Below are positions 29,017 to 38,664 of a DNA stretch of 64,000 nt, one piece after another. The DNA is from Candidatus Microthrix subdominans. GTDB lineage: Bacteria > Actinomycetota > Acidimicrobiia > Acidimicrobiales > Microtrichaceae. How positions within the stretch are numbered: the stretch's first letter is position 1; every line of letters begins with the position of its first letter. The notes beneath the pieces were generated by a model. The model was not told the origin of the DNA, searched no databases, and worked only from the letters and a program-made list of their open reading frames with translations. The DNA lies in NCBI GenBank assembly GCA_016719385.1, contig JADJZA010000006.1, forward strand, positions 186,001 to 250,000, given 5' to 3'. The position numbers and the translations under genes were made by a program.

Positions 29017-30975
29017 GTGTCGAACCAGCAGCGGCGCGCCCAGACCGAGGACTCGACGACCGAGGGCGGCGGCGACCAGCCGACCGCTTCGGCCTCAGAA
29101 GTAGGGGCCTCGACCCATCCGAGCGAGATGAACGCCGAAGGCGTCCACGCCTGGATCGATCTTCACCGGCCGTCCCTCTCCGAGACGCTGGCGGACGCCG
29201 GGGTCGACGACATCGAGACCGCCACCACGATTGCCGCCGACGCCCACGCTGCGGGCAAGGACATCGGCGAGGCGTTGGTTGGCGCCGGCGTGATCGCCGA
29301 GGGCCCGTGGGTCGCTGCACTCGCTACCCGCTTCGACCTGCCGGTGGCGCAGGTCGACGCCAAGGCGGCCGAGCCTGAGGCGATCGCCCGGGTGCCCGAG
29401 GAACTGGCCCGTCGCCATGGCGTTCTCCCCTTCAAGGTGGAGCAGGGCCGTGTGTATGTGGCCACGGCCAACCCGGTCGATGCCGTCGCCCTCGCCGACC
29501 TGACCGAGAGCTGCGGCGCCATCGGCTTGATGGTGGCCGCCCGCCCATCGATTGAGCGCTCGCTCGACCGCACCTACAACGCCCTCGATCACGCCGATGC
29601 GGCGATCGCCGCATTTGGGCTCATGGACGACTCGGCCGACTTCGAGGCCGCCTCCACCCGAGCGGCGGTCGACGAGAGCTCGCCGATCGTGAAGGTGGTC
29701 AATCAGATCATCGTCCAGGGCGTCCGCAAGCGGGCCTCCGACATTCACATCGAGTCGCTTGAGCACGCCGTGCGGGTGCGCTACCGCGTCGACGGTGCGC
29801 TCACCGAGGCCATCCAGCTGCCGTCCAAGATGAGCTCGCCGATCGCCTCGCGTATCAAGGTGCTGGCCGACCTCAACATCGTCGAGCGTCGCCGCCCGCA
29901 GGATGGGCAGTTCTCAACCGAGGTCGACGGCCGCCCGATCGATATCCGCACCTCGGTCGTCAACACGATCCACGGCGAGAAGGTGGTGCTGCGGCTGCTG
30001 GACAAAACCCGAAGCCTGATTGGTCTGGACAGCTTGGGTATGCCCCCCGACCTGGTGAAGCGTTACCTCAGCGTGGTCAACGTGCCGGTCGGCATGTTCC
30101 TGTGCACGGGCCCCACCGGCTCGGGCAAGACGACCAGCCTGTACGCCACCCTCACCGAGATCCAGGACGACACCCGCAACGTCGTCACGATTGAGGATCC
30201 GGTCGAGTACGAGTTTGCCGGCATCAACCAGATGCAGGTGCACGAGGCCGGCGGGTTCACCTTTGCCGATGGTCTGCGGGGCACGCTGCGTCAGGATCCC
30301 GACGTCATCCTCGTCGGCGAGATCCGCGATGCCGAGACCGCCCGTATCGCCATGCAGTCGGCGCTCACCGGTCACCTGGTGTTGTCGTCGCTGCACGCGG
30401 TCGATGCGGTGTCGGCCTTGCACCGCTTCATCGACATGGGCATGGAACCATTCCTGGTGGCCTCCGCCGTCAACGGCATCATGGGCCAGCGCCTGCTGCG
30501 TCGTGTCTGCGACGCCTGCAAGGAGCCGGTGATCCCCGACCCCGCTCAGGCAGCGATGGTCGAGCGGGTGCTGGGCACCAAGGCCGACCAGTGGATGCAG
30601 GGCGTCGGTTGCACACAGTGCAACCACACCGGCTACCTGGGCCGCATCGGCGTGTACGAGTTGCTGCGGGTAAACGACGAGATCCGCACCTTGATCTCCG
30701 AGCGGGGGTCGCACCATGCGCTGCACGAGGCGGCGGCCCGCGACGGCATGCGGACCATGCAGTCCGAGGGCTTCGCGCTGGTCAACGCCGGCGTCACCAC
30801 GTTTGAAGAGGTGCAGCGCACCGTCTATGCGCCGCTCGACGAGATGGTGTTCGACGAGACGGTGTCATCGAACAAGCACAAGTCGACTGAGGCCACGACA
30901 AACGGTACCGCCCATGCTGGCGAGACCAACCCCGCCGATGCGGATGAGCAGGACAAGGTAGGGGCAGCGAGATGA
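29017..30975 (+). CDS. pilB: type IV pilus assembly ATPase PilB
   Basis: Cytoplasmic motor that powers pilus extension. 652 residues if started at GTG 29017, preceded by GAGG at 5 bp; an upstream GTG at 28975 has no SD and lies at the IS junction. Domains: MshEN/T2SSE N-domain around residues 35-180, then the core ATPase: Walker A GPTGSGKTTSLYATL, Asp box, Walker B VILVGEIRDAETA, His box, and tetracysteine zinc motif CDACKEP and CTQCNHTGYLGRIG. A hydrophilic C-terminal tail follows. It overlaps pilC by four bases (ATGA). Confidence 0.94.
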   Translation: MSNQQRRAQTEDSTTEGGGDQPTASASEVGASTHPSEMNAEGVHAWIDLHRPSLSETLADAGVDDIETATTIAADAHAAGKDIGEALVGAGVIAEGPWVAALATRFDLPVAQVDAKAAEPEAIARVPEELARRHGVLPFKVEQGRVYVATANPVDAVALADLTESCGAIGLMVAARPSIERSLDRTYNALDHADAAIAAFGLMDDSADFEAASTRAAVDESSPIVKVVNQIIVQGVRKRASDIHIESLEHAVRVRYRVDGALTEAIQLPSKMSSPIASRIKVLADLNIVERRRPQDGQFSTEVDGRPIDIRTSVVNTIHGEKVVLRLLDKTRSLIGLDSLGMPPDLVKRYLSVVNVPVGMFLCTGPTGSGKTTSLYATLTEIQDDTRNVVTIEDPVEYEFAGINQMQVHEAGGFTFADGLRGTLRQDPDVILVGEIRDAETARIAMQSALTGHLVLSSLHAVDAVSALHRFIDMGMEPFLVASAVNGIMGQRLLRRVCDACKEPVIPDPAQAAMVERVLGTKADQWMQGVGCTQCNHTGYLGRIGVYELLRVNDEIRTLISERGSHHALHEAAARDGMRTMQSEGFALVNAGVTTFEEVQRTVYAPLDEMVFDETVSSNKHKSTEATTNGTAHAGETNPADADEQDKVGAAR

Positions 30976-32189
30976 CCGACACGATGGTCAGGTTCCGCTA
31001 CGAGGGCGAAACCGTCGAGGGCGAAACGGTCAAGGGCGAAATCAAGGCGCCCTCGTCGCTGGCTGCCCGTAACGAGCTGGCTCTCAACGGCACCCGCGTT
31101 TCCAAGCTGACGGAACGCAAGGGCCTCAACATGGAGATCACCAAAAAGGGTGTTCCCCTCATCGAGATCATGCACTTTTGTCGGCAGATGGCCAGCTTCA
31201 TGCGCGCAGGCGTCCCGGTGACGGAGGCGATGGGCAGCCTGCGCGACGACTGCGACAACAAGCAGCTGAAGATCGTGCTCGACGAGATGATCGATCAGAT
31301 CGGCACCGGCTCCACCGTCGGCGACGCCGCCGCCCGTCACGCCGACGTGTTTCCGCCCTACTTCGTGGCCATCATCCGCTCGGCCGACCTCACCGGTCGC
31401 ATGGATCGGGCCTTCGACGAGCTGCACCGCTACATCAAGCGCGATGTGTCGTTGCGCAAGCAGGTACGCAAGGCGCTGATCTACCCGATGATCCTGATGG
31501 TCGTCTCGATCGCAGTCGTCGCCATCATCGTTGTGTTCGTCATTCCTCGGTTCGCCGAGTTTTTCGAGGGGTTCGGCGCCGAACTGCCCCTGCCCACCCG
31601 CATGCTCATGGCGATCGCTGACTTTGTGCAGTCGACCGCCGGCCTGATCACGCTGGGCCTGATCGTCGTCGCCATCCTGGCGTTCTTCGGTGCGATCAGT
31701 ACCCGCAAGGGCCGCTACTGGTGGCACGGTGTGTTGCTGAAGATGCCGCTGATCAACAAGGTGATCGTCTACTCGTCAACGGAGCGATTCGCCCGGGTGT
31801 TGGGCGTGTTGTTGTCCTCGGGCGTTCCCTTGTCCGACGCCCTGCCCAGCGCAGCGGACTGCTCCAACAACCTGGTCTTCAAGCATCGCTTGGACGAGGC
31901 CACCCAGCTGGTGATGCAGGGCGATGGGTTCGCCGAGCCGATGGCCGAGGCCAACATCTTCCCCAACACCATGCTGCAGATGATCAAGGTGGGCGAGCAG
32001 ACCGGCGAGCTGGCTGCGCAGCTGGACAACGTGGCCGGCTTCTTCAACGACGAGCTGGACTACGCGGTCGACAAGATGACCGAGTGGTTCGAGCCGATCA
32101 TGATCATTTTCATCGGCGCCGTCGTTGGCTTCGTGGCGCTGGCCATGGTCAGCGCGATGTACGGAATCTACGGCCAAGTGGAGCTCTGA
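30972..32189 (+). CDS. pilC: type IV pilus inner-membrane platform protein PilC
   Basis: 405-residue GspF/PilC-family protein on which the ATPases and pilins assemble. It has two T2SSF domains: MHFCRQMASFMRAGVPVTEA and FARVLGVLLSSGVPLSDALP, each followed by helical repeats. The membrane segments are around ALIYPMILMVVSIAVVAIIVV, around LITLGLIVVAILAFF, and C-terminal IMIIFIGAVVGFVALAMVSA. It lies directly downstream of pilB. Confidence 0.94.
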   Translation: MTDTMVRFRYEGETVEGETVKGEIKAPSSLAARNELALNGTRVSKLTERKGLNMEITKKGVPLIEIMHFCRQMASFMRAGVPVTEAMGSLRDDCDNKQLKIVLDEMIDQIGTGSTVGDAAARHADVFPPYFVAIIRSADLTGRMDRAFDELHRYIKRDVSLRKQVRKALIYPMILMVVSIAVVAIIVVFVIPRFAEFFEGFGAELPLPTRMLMAIADFVQSTAGLITLGLIVVAILAFFGAISTRKGRYWWHGVLLKMPLINKVIVYSSTERFARVLGVLLSSGVPLSDALPSAADCSNNLVFKHRLDEATQLVMQGDGFAEPMAEANIFPNTMLQMIKVGEQTGELAAQLDNVAGFFNDELDYAVDKMTEWFEPIMIIFIGAVVGFVALAMVSAMYGIYGQVEL

Positions 32190-32205
32190 TGAGTTCCTTG
32201 GTCCA

Positions 32206-32219
32206 GCGCTTTCGAGCGC
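32206..32219 (+). promoter_or_regulatory. small UUCG hairpin between pilC and pilA
   Basis: GCGCT-TTCG-AGCGC, a 5-bp stem capped by a stable UUCG tetraloop, located 65 bp before pilA. It could act as a processing or attenuation signal giving different pilC and pilA amounts. No experimental support. Confidence 0.3.
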
Positions 32220-32283
32220 ACAATTCGTTGGTCACAACGGCGGCACCAACACCGGTGTCAATTCACAAACAGGGAGAAACCCC

Positions 32284-32670
32284 ATGCACAACACATTGAA
32301 GCGGCTCCAGGCACGCAGCGGATCGGGCTTCACGCTCATCGAACTCCTCGTCGTCATCGCCATCCTCGCCATCCTGGCCGGGGTTGTCGTGTTCGCAGTC
32401 GGCAACTCGACCAAGAACGCCGGCAAGGCGGCCTGCGATACTGAGCGTGGGGCGATTATTACCGCGTGGAACGCTGCGGCAACGTCGAACAAGGTCTCCG
32501 GCAACGACGAGTCATGGGACGACTACTTGGAGAACTCCAACACCAAGTACTTCACGATGCCCGCCGCTGGTACCAAGGTTCCGGTGAAGATTTCTCGCGA
32601 TGGTACTACCACCACCGCCGTGCCAGCAGGCGACTGCGCAGACATCGAGACGACCTCGTTGAACGCCTGA
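32284..32670 (+). CDS. pilA: type IV pilin (major pilin candidate)
   Basis: 128 residues from ATG 32284, with GGGAGA upstream. Prepilin leader MHNTLKRLQARSGSG is cleaved before FTLIELLVVIAILAILAGVV, with Glu at +5. The mature protein is about 113 residues, small and hydrophilic with two Cys near the start and end, probably a disulphide. It is the shortest pilin in the window and lies between pilC and pilT, so it is the likely major subunit. Confidence 0.9.
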   Translation: MHNTLKRLQARSGSGFTLIELLVVIAILAILAGVVVFAVGNSTKNAGKAACDTERGAIITAWNAAATSNKVSGNDESWDDYLENSNTKYFTMPAAGTKVPVKISRDGTTTTAVPAGDCADIETTSLNA

Positions 32671-32731
32671 TGCTAGGCGCTACAAGGGAGCATTCGATGC
32701 TCATTCGTCGCTAGGTGACTTGCGTGAGGAG

Positions 32732-32757
32732 GCGTGGGCGGGAGATTCCGCCCACGC
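32732..32757 (+). terminator. strong hairpin after pilA
   Basis: GCGTGGGCGG-GAGATT-CCGCCCACGC, a perfect 10-bp GC-rich stem about 60 bp after the pilA stop. It lacks a U-tract. It would end most transcripts after pilA, so pilT may have its own promoter or depend on readthrough. Confidence 0.6.
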
Positions 32758-32828
32758 CGGCTCACCCTCGAGTCTCGCTACATTCCCATTCGCTCAACTA
32801 ACTCGCCGGCAAGTTATAGAGGTCGCAC

Positions 32829-33914
32829 GTGTACACCGCAGACGTTTCCCACATCGAGCCCTACCTCAACGAACTGATGGAACGACGCGCCACCGACTTG
32901 CACATCGCAGCCGGCTCGCACCCCATGATCCGCATCGACGGTTCGCTTCTGCCTATCGACGGCTCGGAAGTGCTCACGCCTGAGGAGTCGCAGGTGATCG
33001 TCGACCGGCTGATCGGCCCGGACGACCTCGACCGGTTCAACGAGGATCGTCAACTCGACTTCTCGTTCCCTTGGGGCGACCAGGCCCGCTTCAGGGCCAA
33101 CGCCTACTACCAGCGAAACTCGCCGGCGGTTGCGCTTCGGTTGATCCCCACCGACATCCCCACACCCCAGCAGTTGGGTCTGCCCGACGTGTGGCAGAAG
33201 ATCGTCAAGAAGCCCCACGGCCTGGTGCTGGCCACCGGTCCCACCGGCTCAGGTAAGTCCACCTCGCAAGCGGCGATGATCGCTGAGATCGCCGCCACCC
33301 GGGCCTGCCACATCCTCACGATCGAGGATCCGATCGAGTACATGCAGCACTCCAAGATGGCACTGGTCAACCAGCGCGAGGTGGGCACTGATGTGCCCGA
33401 CTTCGCCCAGGGCCTTCGCGCTGCGCTTCGGGAGGATCCCGATGTCGTCCTGGTCGGCGAGCTTCGCGACCTAGAGACCATCTCCCTCACGCTCACCTTG
33501 GCCGAGACGGGCCACTTGGTGTTCGGCACACTGCACACCAACGACGCCGCCCAGACCGTCGACCGCTTAATCGACGTCTTCCCTCACGATCAGCAGGCCC
33601 AGGTCCGTACCCAGCTGTCGATGTCGCTGGTGGCGGTAATTGCCCAGCGATTGATTCCTCGGATCGGTGGTGGCCGCGTGGCCGCCTTCGAGGTGATGAC
33701 CGGTTCGCCGGCCATCTCCAACCTCATCCGCGAGGGTCAGGTCCGTCAGATCCGCAACGTCATGACCACGTCGAGTCGGGATGGCATGCGGCTTTTGGAA
33801 AGCTCTCTCAGCGGGCTGGTGTCCGAAGGTGCAATCACCTTGGATGATGCCCAGGCGATCTCGATGTATCCGGACGAGGTTGTCTATAAGCAGCAAGTGG
33901 TTGGCCGGACGTGA
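32829..33914 (+). CDS. pilT: type IV pilus retraction ATPase PilT
   Basis: 361 residues from GTG 32829. PilT family: LNELMERRATDLHIAAG near the start, Walker A GPTGSGKSTSQAAMI, AIRAxLRExPDVVLVGExRD-type segment at RAALREDPDVVLVGELRD, and TIEDPIEY. It depolymerises pili, allowing twitching and DNA or surface retraction. Usual length. It follows a hairpin and a 72-bp gap. Confidence 0.93.
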   Translation: MYTADVSHIEPYLNELMERRATDLHIAAGSHPMIRIDGSLLPIDGSEVLTPEESQVIVDRLIGPDDLDRFNEDRQLDFSFPWGDQARFRANAYYQRNSPAVALRLIPTDIPTPQQLGLPDVWQKIVKKPHGLVLATGPTGSGKSTSQAAMIAEIAATRACHILTIEDPIEYMQHSKMALVNQREVGTDVPDFAQGLRAALREDPDVVLVGELRDLETISLTLTLAETGHLVFGTLHTNDAAQTVDRLIDVFPHDQQAQVRTQLSMSLVAVIAQRLIPRIGGGRVAAFEVMTGSPAISNLIREGQVRQIRNVMTTSSRDGMRLLESSLSGLVSEGAITLDDAQAISMYPDEVVYKQQVVGRT

Positions 33915-33981
33915 CGACACATTTAGTGGTTTCAGCCCTACGTTCAACTACGTCGGATTCGACTCGGGGAAGGTGTTGGGC

Positions 33982-35730
33982 ATGACCAACTCGACGCAAC
34001 TCGACCGGAAAAGCGCTAGAGCACATCGAGGCCAGGGCGGCTTTGGCATGCTCGAGGCGATCATCGGCATGGTCATGGTGGCGCTGTTGATCGGCGCTGG
34101 CGCCACAGGCTTGCGGACTCTTCAAAGTGCATCGCGTGAAGCGAATCTAACTGCACGGATGGATGCCGTTGTGGTAGGCGCCAGCGAAGCCCTGCGAGAG
34201 ACCCCGTACCAAGAGTGCGCAAACGAGGCGACCTACCAGGACGCGATCCTTGTCGCAGACGATGCTCGTTTAGACGATCAAAATCTCTCCCGACAGACCG
34301 CTTCGGGGAAGCCCACCATCGAAGTCACGTCAGTCGAGAGCGAAACTTGCGGAACTCCGGCGGGAGACAACGGTCGGCAAAAGGTGAATTTGAAGGTCAC
34401 GAACAACGGCAAGTCCCGCACTGCGAAGGTGACGAAATTCGACGAAACTCGTCGGCTGCGCCTCCCGATAGCAAGTATCGATCCATCTGTTCCGCAGACG
34501 AAAGACGGCGATATCCGCATGGTCTTCTCGTTCACAGCAAAACAGTCGACCTCGTTCTACCCTTTGTATAAATTCGAATGGAACTGCGATGCCACCGCCC
34601 CCCCTGCCGGGGTATCGGTCCCAGGGACGGCAGTGACGGATGAAACAGAGCTTCCCGGCGATCAGATGTTCTGCGAGTACACGGCCGGGCCAAACGACAA
34701 GGAGGTCACGGTCAAGCTGCGTGTGACCGATGATAAGGAGCAATCGAGCGAAGACTCAGTCACCATCACAGTACCGAAACGAACCGAACCTCGGCTCTCG
34801 CCGGTTGCAGCAGCGGCCGTGGCGTCTGGAGGTGGCTCCACTGGCAGCCCCGGAGCCAGCTTCAGCTTTTCTTCGGCGGGCACTTTGTCGCCGTATGGAA
34901 CTCCGCTGAACTACTCCTGGGACTTTGGTGACCCACAAAGCGGATCGTCCAACGGCTCGATTTCGCAGAACCCGTCCCATACCTTCTATTGGGCAGGCAA
35001 CTATGTCGTGACGATGACCGTAACAGACGAATTGGGTTTGACATCAAGCGCAAACGTGCCAATCACGATCGATCCAATCGACATTCCTCTTCCTCTTGCG
35101 AGCTTTCCGGAGCCGTCACCTGCACCTGGCGAGTTCCACCCCTACACCCCCATCAGCTTTGACGGGACCTCCTCCCGGGCACATCCCGACGTTGCTGTTT
35201 CTTCATACTATTGGGACTTCGGTGATGGGACTACGGCGACTGGTGGAATTGTGACTCACGCCTACAGCACTGCCAACCCCTATGTGGTGGAACTCACGGT
35301 GAAGGACGCGAGCGGTCAAACGTCTTCAGTTACGCAGGTTGTAATGGTCAAGCCGCTGAGCCCGCCCAGCAATTTCAGGGCAACAGGTTCACGCGCCAAG
35401 ATCCCTTGGATCCGTACCGGCTACATAGATTTCGCTTGGACTCCAGTGCAGTCTGCACCAGGGGAGAACTTGGTGCTAGAGATCGAGATTCAACCCGCAC
35501 CTTCTAGCCTGTGCTGGGATGGATTCACCAGAAATGATAGTGATGGGATCATACAGTCTAGCGGACGTTATCGGTGGGAAGAACCGAACCTGAATTTGTT
35601 GAATCTCGGTAAAACATTTTGCGCCGGTTCAACCTATCCGTATCGTGCCCGTCTCTTCAATAAGAATGCTCCCAGAATGACTGGTGTGAATCCAGGGCCA
35701 GACTCACCGATCCAGTACCGGGGTGTATAA
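33982..35730 (+). CDS. PilV-like minor prepilin with PKD domains
   Basis: 582 residues from ATG 33982. Prepilin leader ends GQGG before FGMLEAIIGMVMVALLIGAG (Glu at +5). After about 190 residues of pilin region come three PKD-type immunoglobulin-like repeats, the last two with clear motifs: YSWDFGDPQSG...AGNYVVTMTVTDE and YYWDFGDGTTATGG...YVVELTVKDA. The C-terminal 100 residues are unique. PKD modules usually mediate protein or polysaccharide binding at the cell surface. Codon use looks less GC-rich than the core genes. The following gene abuts directly. Minor-pilin role inferred. Confidence 0.8.
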   Translation: MTNSTQLDRKSARAHRGQGGFGMLEAIIGMVMVALLIGAGATGLRTLQSASREANLTARMDAVVVGASEALRETPYQECANEATYQDAILVADDARLDDQNLSRQTASGKPTIEVTSVESETCGTPAGDNGRQKVNLKVTNNGKSRTAKVTKFDETRRLRLPIASIDPSVPQTKDGDIRMVFSFTAKQSTSFYPLYKFEWNCDATAPPAGVSVPGTAVTDETELPGDQMFCEYTAGPNDKEVTVKLRVTDDKEQSSEDSVTITVPKRTEPRLSPVAAAAVASGGGSTGSPGASFSFSSAGTLSPYGTPLNYSWDFGDPQSGSSNGSISQNPSHTFYWAGNYVVTMTVTDELGLTSSANVPITIDPIDIPLPLASFPEPSPAPGEFHPYTPISFDGTSSRAHPDVAVSSYYWDFGDGTTATGGIVTHAYSTANPYVVELTVKDASGQTSSVTQVVMVKPLSPPSNFRATGSRAKIPWIRTGYIDFAWTPVQSAPGENLVLEIEIQPAPSSLCWDGFTRNDSDGIIQSSGRYRWEEPNLNLLNLGKTFCAGSTYPYRARLFNKNAPRMTGVNPGPDSPIQYRGV

Positions 35731-38664
35731 ATGAGAAATGTGATGAAGCGCTGTTTAAGATCAGCGGTTCTTCGTCGGGTGACGCGACCACGACAAAACG
35801 GCATCACTTTGCTGGAGACCCTGATCGCTATGGTAATAACCGCCACGGTTCTCCTCCCAACGATGGGTTTCGTTACGTTGACTATGGGCGAGCAAGCCAC
35901 GGCCAGGCTTCTCAACACTGAGACGTCTAACTTGGCCGCGGTCGACCTTGCGGTCGTGCGGGATGTTAGCAATGCTAAAGCGGTGGCCGCGACGGTTGAT
36001 GCAAGCGGCAACCCGCAAACGATTGATGACTGCCCGGGTGGACCCGGTTGGGGCGGCTCCGTAGTCATGGCACTGGTCACATCACAGAACCATCGCGTTA
36101 TTTACAGTCTTGAGTCATCCGGCACAGCCATGGGTGATAATCTATGGCGTCGAGAGTGTCTTAATCAGAGTGTCGTTTCCGGCACCCCATTGAGTGATCC
36201 TCTCCTCCAGGTTGTCCCAGCGGTCGCCAACGACACGACCGGAGCAATTATTGGTCAACGCCTTTTGAGCGCAGCCAGCTCCTGCCCGAACGGTGATGGC
36301 GGTCAGAGTGCCGAGTGCAGGCTGGTTACCTTGCGGTTACAGTCTGCGAGTACATCTGGAGCGGGCAATAAGAGGGCCGCCGTAGTGGTTCAGGCGACCC
36401 GCCGCAATGACACCTACGCTGCGCCCAACACTCCTCCGATTGCACGCTTCTCCTATGCCCCGGCGAACGTAGCTGACAAAGACACGGTCACCTTCGATGC
36501 GACCGGTTCACGCGACCCAAGAGGCGGTAACCTGACTTATCAGTGGTCGTTCGGCGCTCCCGTGAATGGGAACGTGCCGGCGGTTCCTGCGCCACCTGCG
36601 CCACCCCAAGGTTTCGTGATTCCTGAGACAACCAGCCAGGTCATTCCGGAGCGAATACTGGATCAGGCCGTTTCGCCGATGACCGCCACTCTGAAGGTTC
36701 GTAGCTCCGAGTCAGGTCTGACCAACTCAGTCACCCACAATGTGGATATTGATGCTAAGGCTCCCAAGGCGGCACTAAAGCCTGTGCCGCCAGTTGTCGT
36801 TAACCGCAACACGCTGGTTGAGTTCACCCCGACCTTAGAAACCTTTTCGAAGGCAACTATTCAGCAGACGACTATAGACTGGGGTGATGGTCAGCCAAAT
36901 ACGGAAGGTTTCTGTCCCGCAAGCCCCTCGCCCTGCGTTCAAACATTGAAGCATTCTTTTCCTAATATTGGCAGCTTTACTGTTAAAGTCACGGTTGTAG
37001 ATTCAAATGGGAAGCGAGCTAGTGCCCAGGTTACCGTCAAGGTTGAGACTGATATCATCTACGTGAGCGAAACTCGAGGCTCTAATGATCAACCTGGCGG
37101 CTGTGGTGTGGCGATCACCCAACCCTGCAAAACCATTAACAAAGGAATAGAGCGGGCTGAGGACCTCAGTAAGCCGCGTGTCTACGTCGCAGCAGGAACG
37201 TACGACCGCTTCAACATGAAGAGCAATATTGAGGTTAAGGGAAGGTTCTCAGAGGACTTTAATGGTGTGGGCGGTAATTCTACTGTCTCCGGTGACAATA
37301 CCGGTAACCCAGCGGGGATTGTGCTCTCCGGCGTTGTAAGGGCGAAGGTCAGCGGATTCGTAGTGCGGACTCCAGTCGTATCGAGTGGAAGCACGCAAGC
37401 GATCTTTATCGATGGCAGCGGCAAGGGCGCCGGAGGTAAGGTAACGCTGGAGAACGTAGTGGGTGGCGAAGATGTCAATGGGGGCCGAGGAAAGGGCAAC
37501 GAGTCTGCAGCAATCCTCATCAAGGATTCGGTCGTGGACCTAAAGGAAGTGACCGCCAACTCTCCTGAGGCTAGCGAAGCGAGTTCGTCCACCTATGGTT
37601 TGAGGGTCGACAGTTCCACGGTCGCCATTGAGGGAGGCAACTACAAGGCGTCCGCTGGACTGTCTGGATTGCCGATCAGCCGACCTGCCGGGATACCAGC
37701 CCCTGCAGTCGCTTGCCCTGGCGGTGGAACGTCGGATCGCACTGCGGGTACCAGTACATGTGGCGGCGGGGTCGGCGGACTTGGTGGGCTTTCTGGAACT
37801 AACGTCTGGGGCGATGATCGTACTTCTGGCGATCCGGGGGTGAAGGGGAGTGGTCCTTCGGGAGGCTCAGGTGGATTAGGGGGCGCCAACGGGTGTTGGG
37901 GTGGGGACCCCGGCCTCCGTGGGGAAGCGGCGGGTGCCGGTGACTCGGTGGGAGGTTCCGCCGGTCCCGGAGGCGCCAATGGCGTTCTTCATACTGCCCC
38001 GCCAGCCTCCGGCGCCACCTGGGTGGGCCACGTCGGGAGCGCGGGAGGTTCAGGAGGCAAAGGCGGCGGCGGTGGTGGTGGTGGCGGCGGCGGCGGCAAC
38101 TGCACCCAATCCAACGCGGGTGGCGGTGGTGCAGGCGGTGGGGGTGGCGGCGAAGGCAAGGCGGGCACGGAGGTCGGCGACCCCGGTGGTGGGTCATTTG
38201 CTGTCTACTCCTATAAGTCCAATCTGACTGTGGTGGGAGGTGAGTTCAAGGCTGGACGAGGTGGGCAGGGAGGATTCGGTCAGACCGGTGGAGCCGGCGG
38301 CAACGCTGGAGCTGGTGGCAACGGCGCTAACGACTCAACTCTTCATGAGGGCGGCGGCGGGGGCGGCGGCGGCGCGGGTGGCGGCGGTGGCGGAGGGGCA
38401 GGCGGAGCGGAAGGCGGCCCGTCTATTGGGATCTACGTACGAGAGCACACAGTCCCGCCAACCCTGAATCCATCATCTGTAACTTATGACACTCCTGGAT
38501 CAGGTGGAATGGGGGGATCAGGATCTAGCGGTGGCGTGGGAGGCCTTGGCGGAACCACCGACTATCCCAACGGGCCGGCGCCAGTTCGGGCGCCTAGTGG
38601 TAGTCCAGGCGCGCCAGGTACGGCAGGAGATCCGGGCTTAGGGGCACGGACGTTGATCCAATGA
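35731..38664 (+). CDS. PilW-like giant prepilin with PKD, beta-helix and glycine-rich domains
   Basis: 977 residues, starting at the base after the previous stop. Prepilin leader (Arg/Lys-rich) ends RQNG before ITLLETLIAMVITATVLL. PKD-like modules lie at about residues 235-350 and 350-435. From about 440 (IIYVSETRGSND, CKTINKGIERAED, YVAAGTYD) it resembles DUF1565/pectate-lyase-type right-handed beta-helix proteins. From about 640 it becomes a roughly 270-residue glycine-rich region with poly-Gly runs and GGxGG units. It is probably a surface-exposed adhesive or structural tip protein. It overlaps the next start by four bases. Confidence 0.78.
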   Translation: MRNVMKRCLRSAVLRRVTRPRQNGITLLETLIAMVITATVLLPTMGFVTLTMGEQATARLLNTETSNLAAVDLAVVRDVSNAKAVAATVDASGNPQTIDDCPGGPGWGGSVVMALVTSQNHRVIYSLESSGTAMGDNLWRRECLNQSVVSGTPLSDPLLQVVPAVANDTTGAIIGQRLLSAASSCPNGDGGQSAECRLVTLRLQSASTSGAGNKRAAVVVQATRRNDTYAAPNTPPIARFSYAPANVADKDTVTFDATGSRDPRGGNLTYQWSFGAPVNGNVPAVPAPPAPPQGFVIPETTSQVIPERILDQAVSPMTATLKVRSSESGLTNSVTHNVDIDAKAPKAALKPVPPVVVNRNTLVEFTPTLETFSKATIQQTTIDWGDGQPNTEGFCPASPSPCVQTLKHSFPNIGSFTVKVTVVDSNGKRASAQVTVKVETDIIYVSETRGSNDQPGGCGVAITQPCKTINKGIERAEDLSKPRVYVAAGTYDRFNMKSNIEVKGRFSEDFNGVGGNSTVSGDNTGNPAGIVLSGVVRAKVSGFVVRTPVVSSGSTQAIFIDGSGKGAGGKVTLENVVGGEDVNGGRGKGNESAAILIKDSVVDLKEVTANSPEASEASSSTYGLRVDSSTVAIEGGNYKASAGLSGLPISRPAGIPAPAVACPGGGTSDRTAGTSTCGGGVGGLGGLSGTNVWGDDRTSGDPGVKGSGPSGGSGGLGGANGCWGGDPGLRGEAAGAGDSVGGSAGPGGANGVLHTAPPASGATWVGHVGSAGGSGGKGGGGGGGGGGGGNCTQSNAGGGGAGGGGGGEGKAGTEVGDPGGGSFAVYSYKSNLTVVGGEFKAGRGGQGGFGQTGGAGGNAGAGGNGANDSTLHEGGGGGGGGAGGGGGGGAGGAEGGPSIGIYVREHTVPPTLNPSSVTYDTPGSGGMGGSGSSGGVGGLGGTTDYPNGPAPVRAPSGSPGAPGTAGDPGLGARTLIQ

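Noticed and set aside
27898..29104. Long plus-strand frames inside IS copy 1, up to 294 residues
   Set aside because: Fragments of the broken transposase in other frames.
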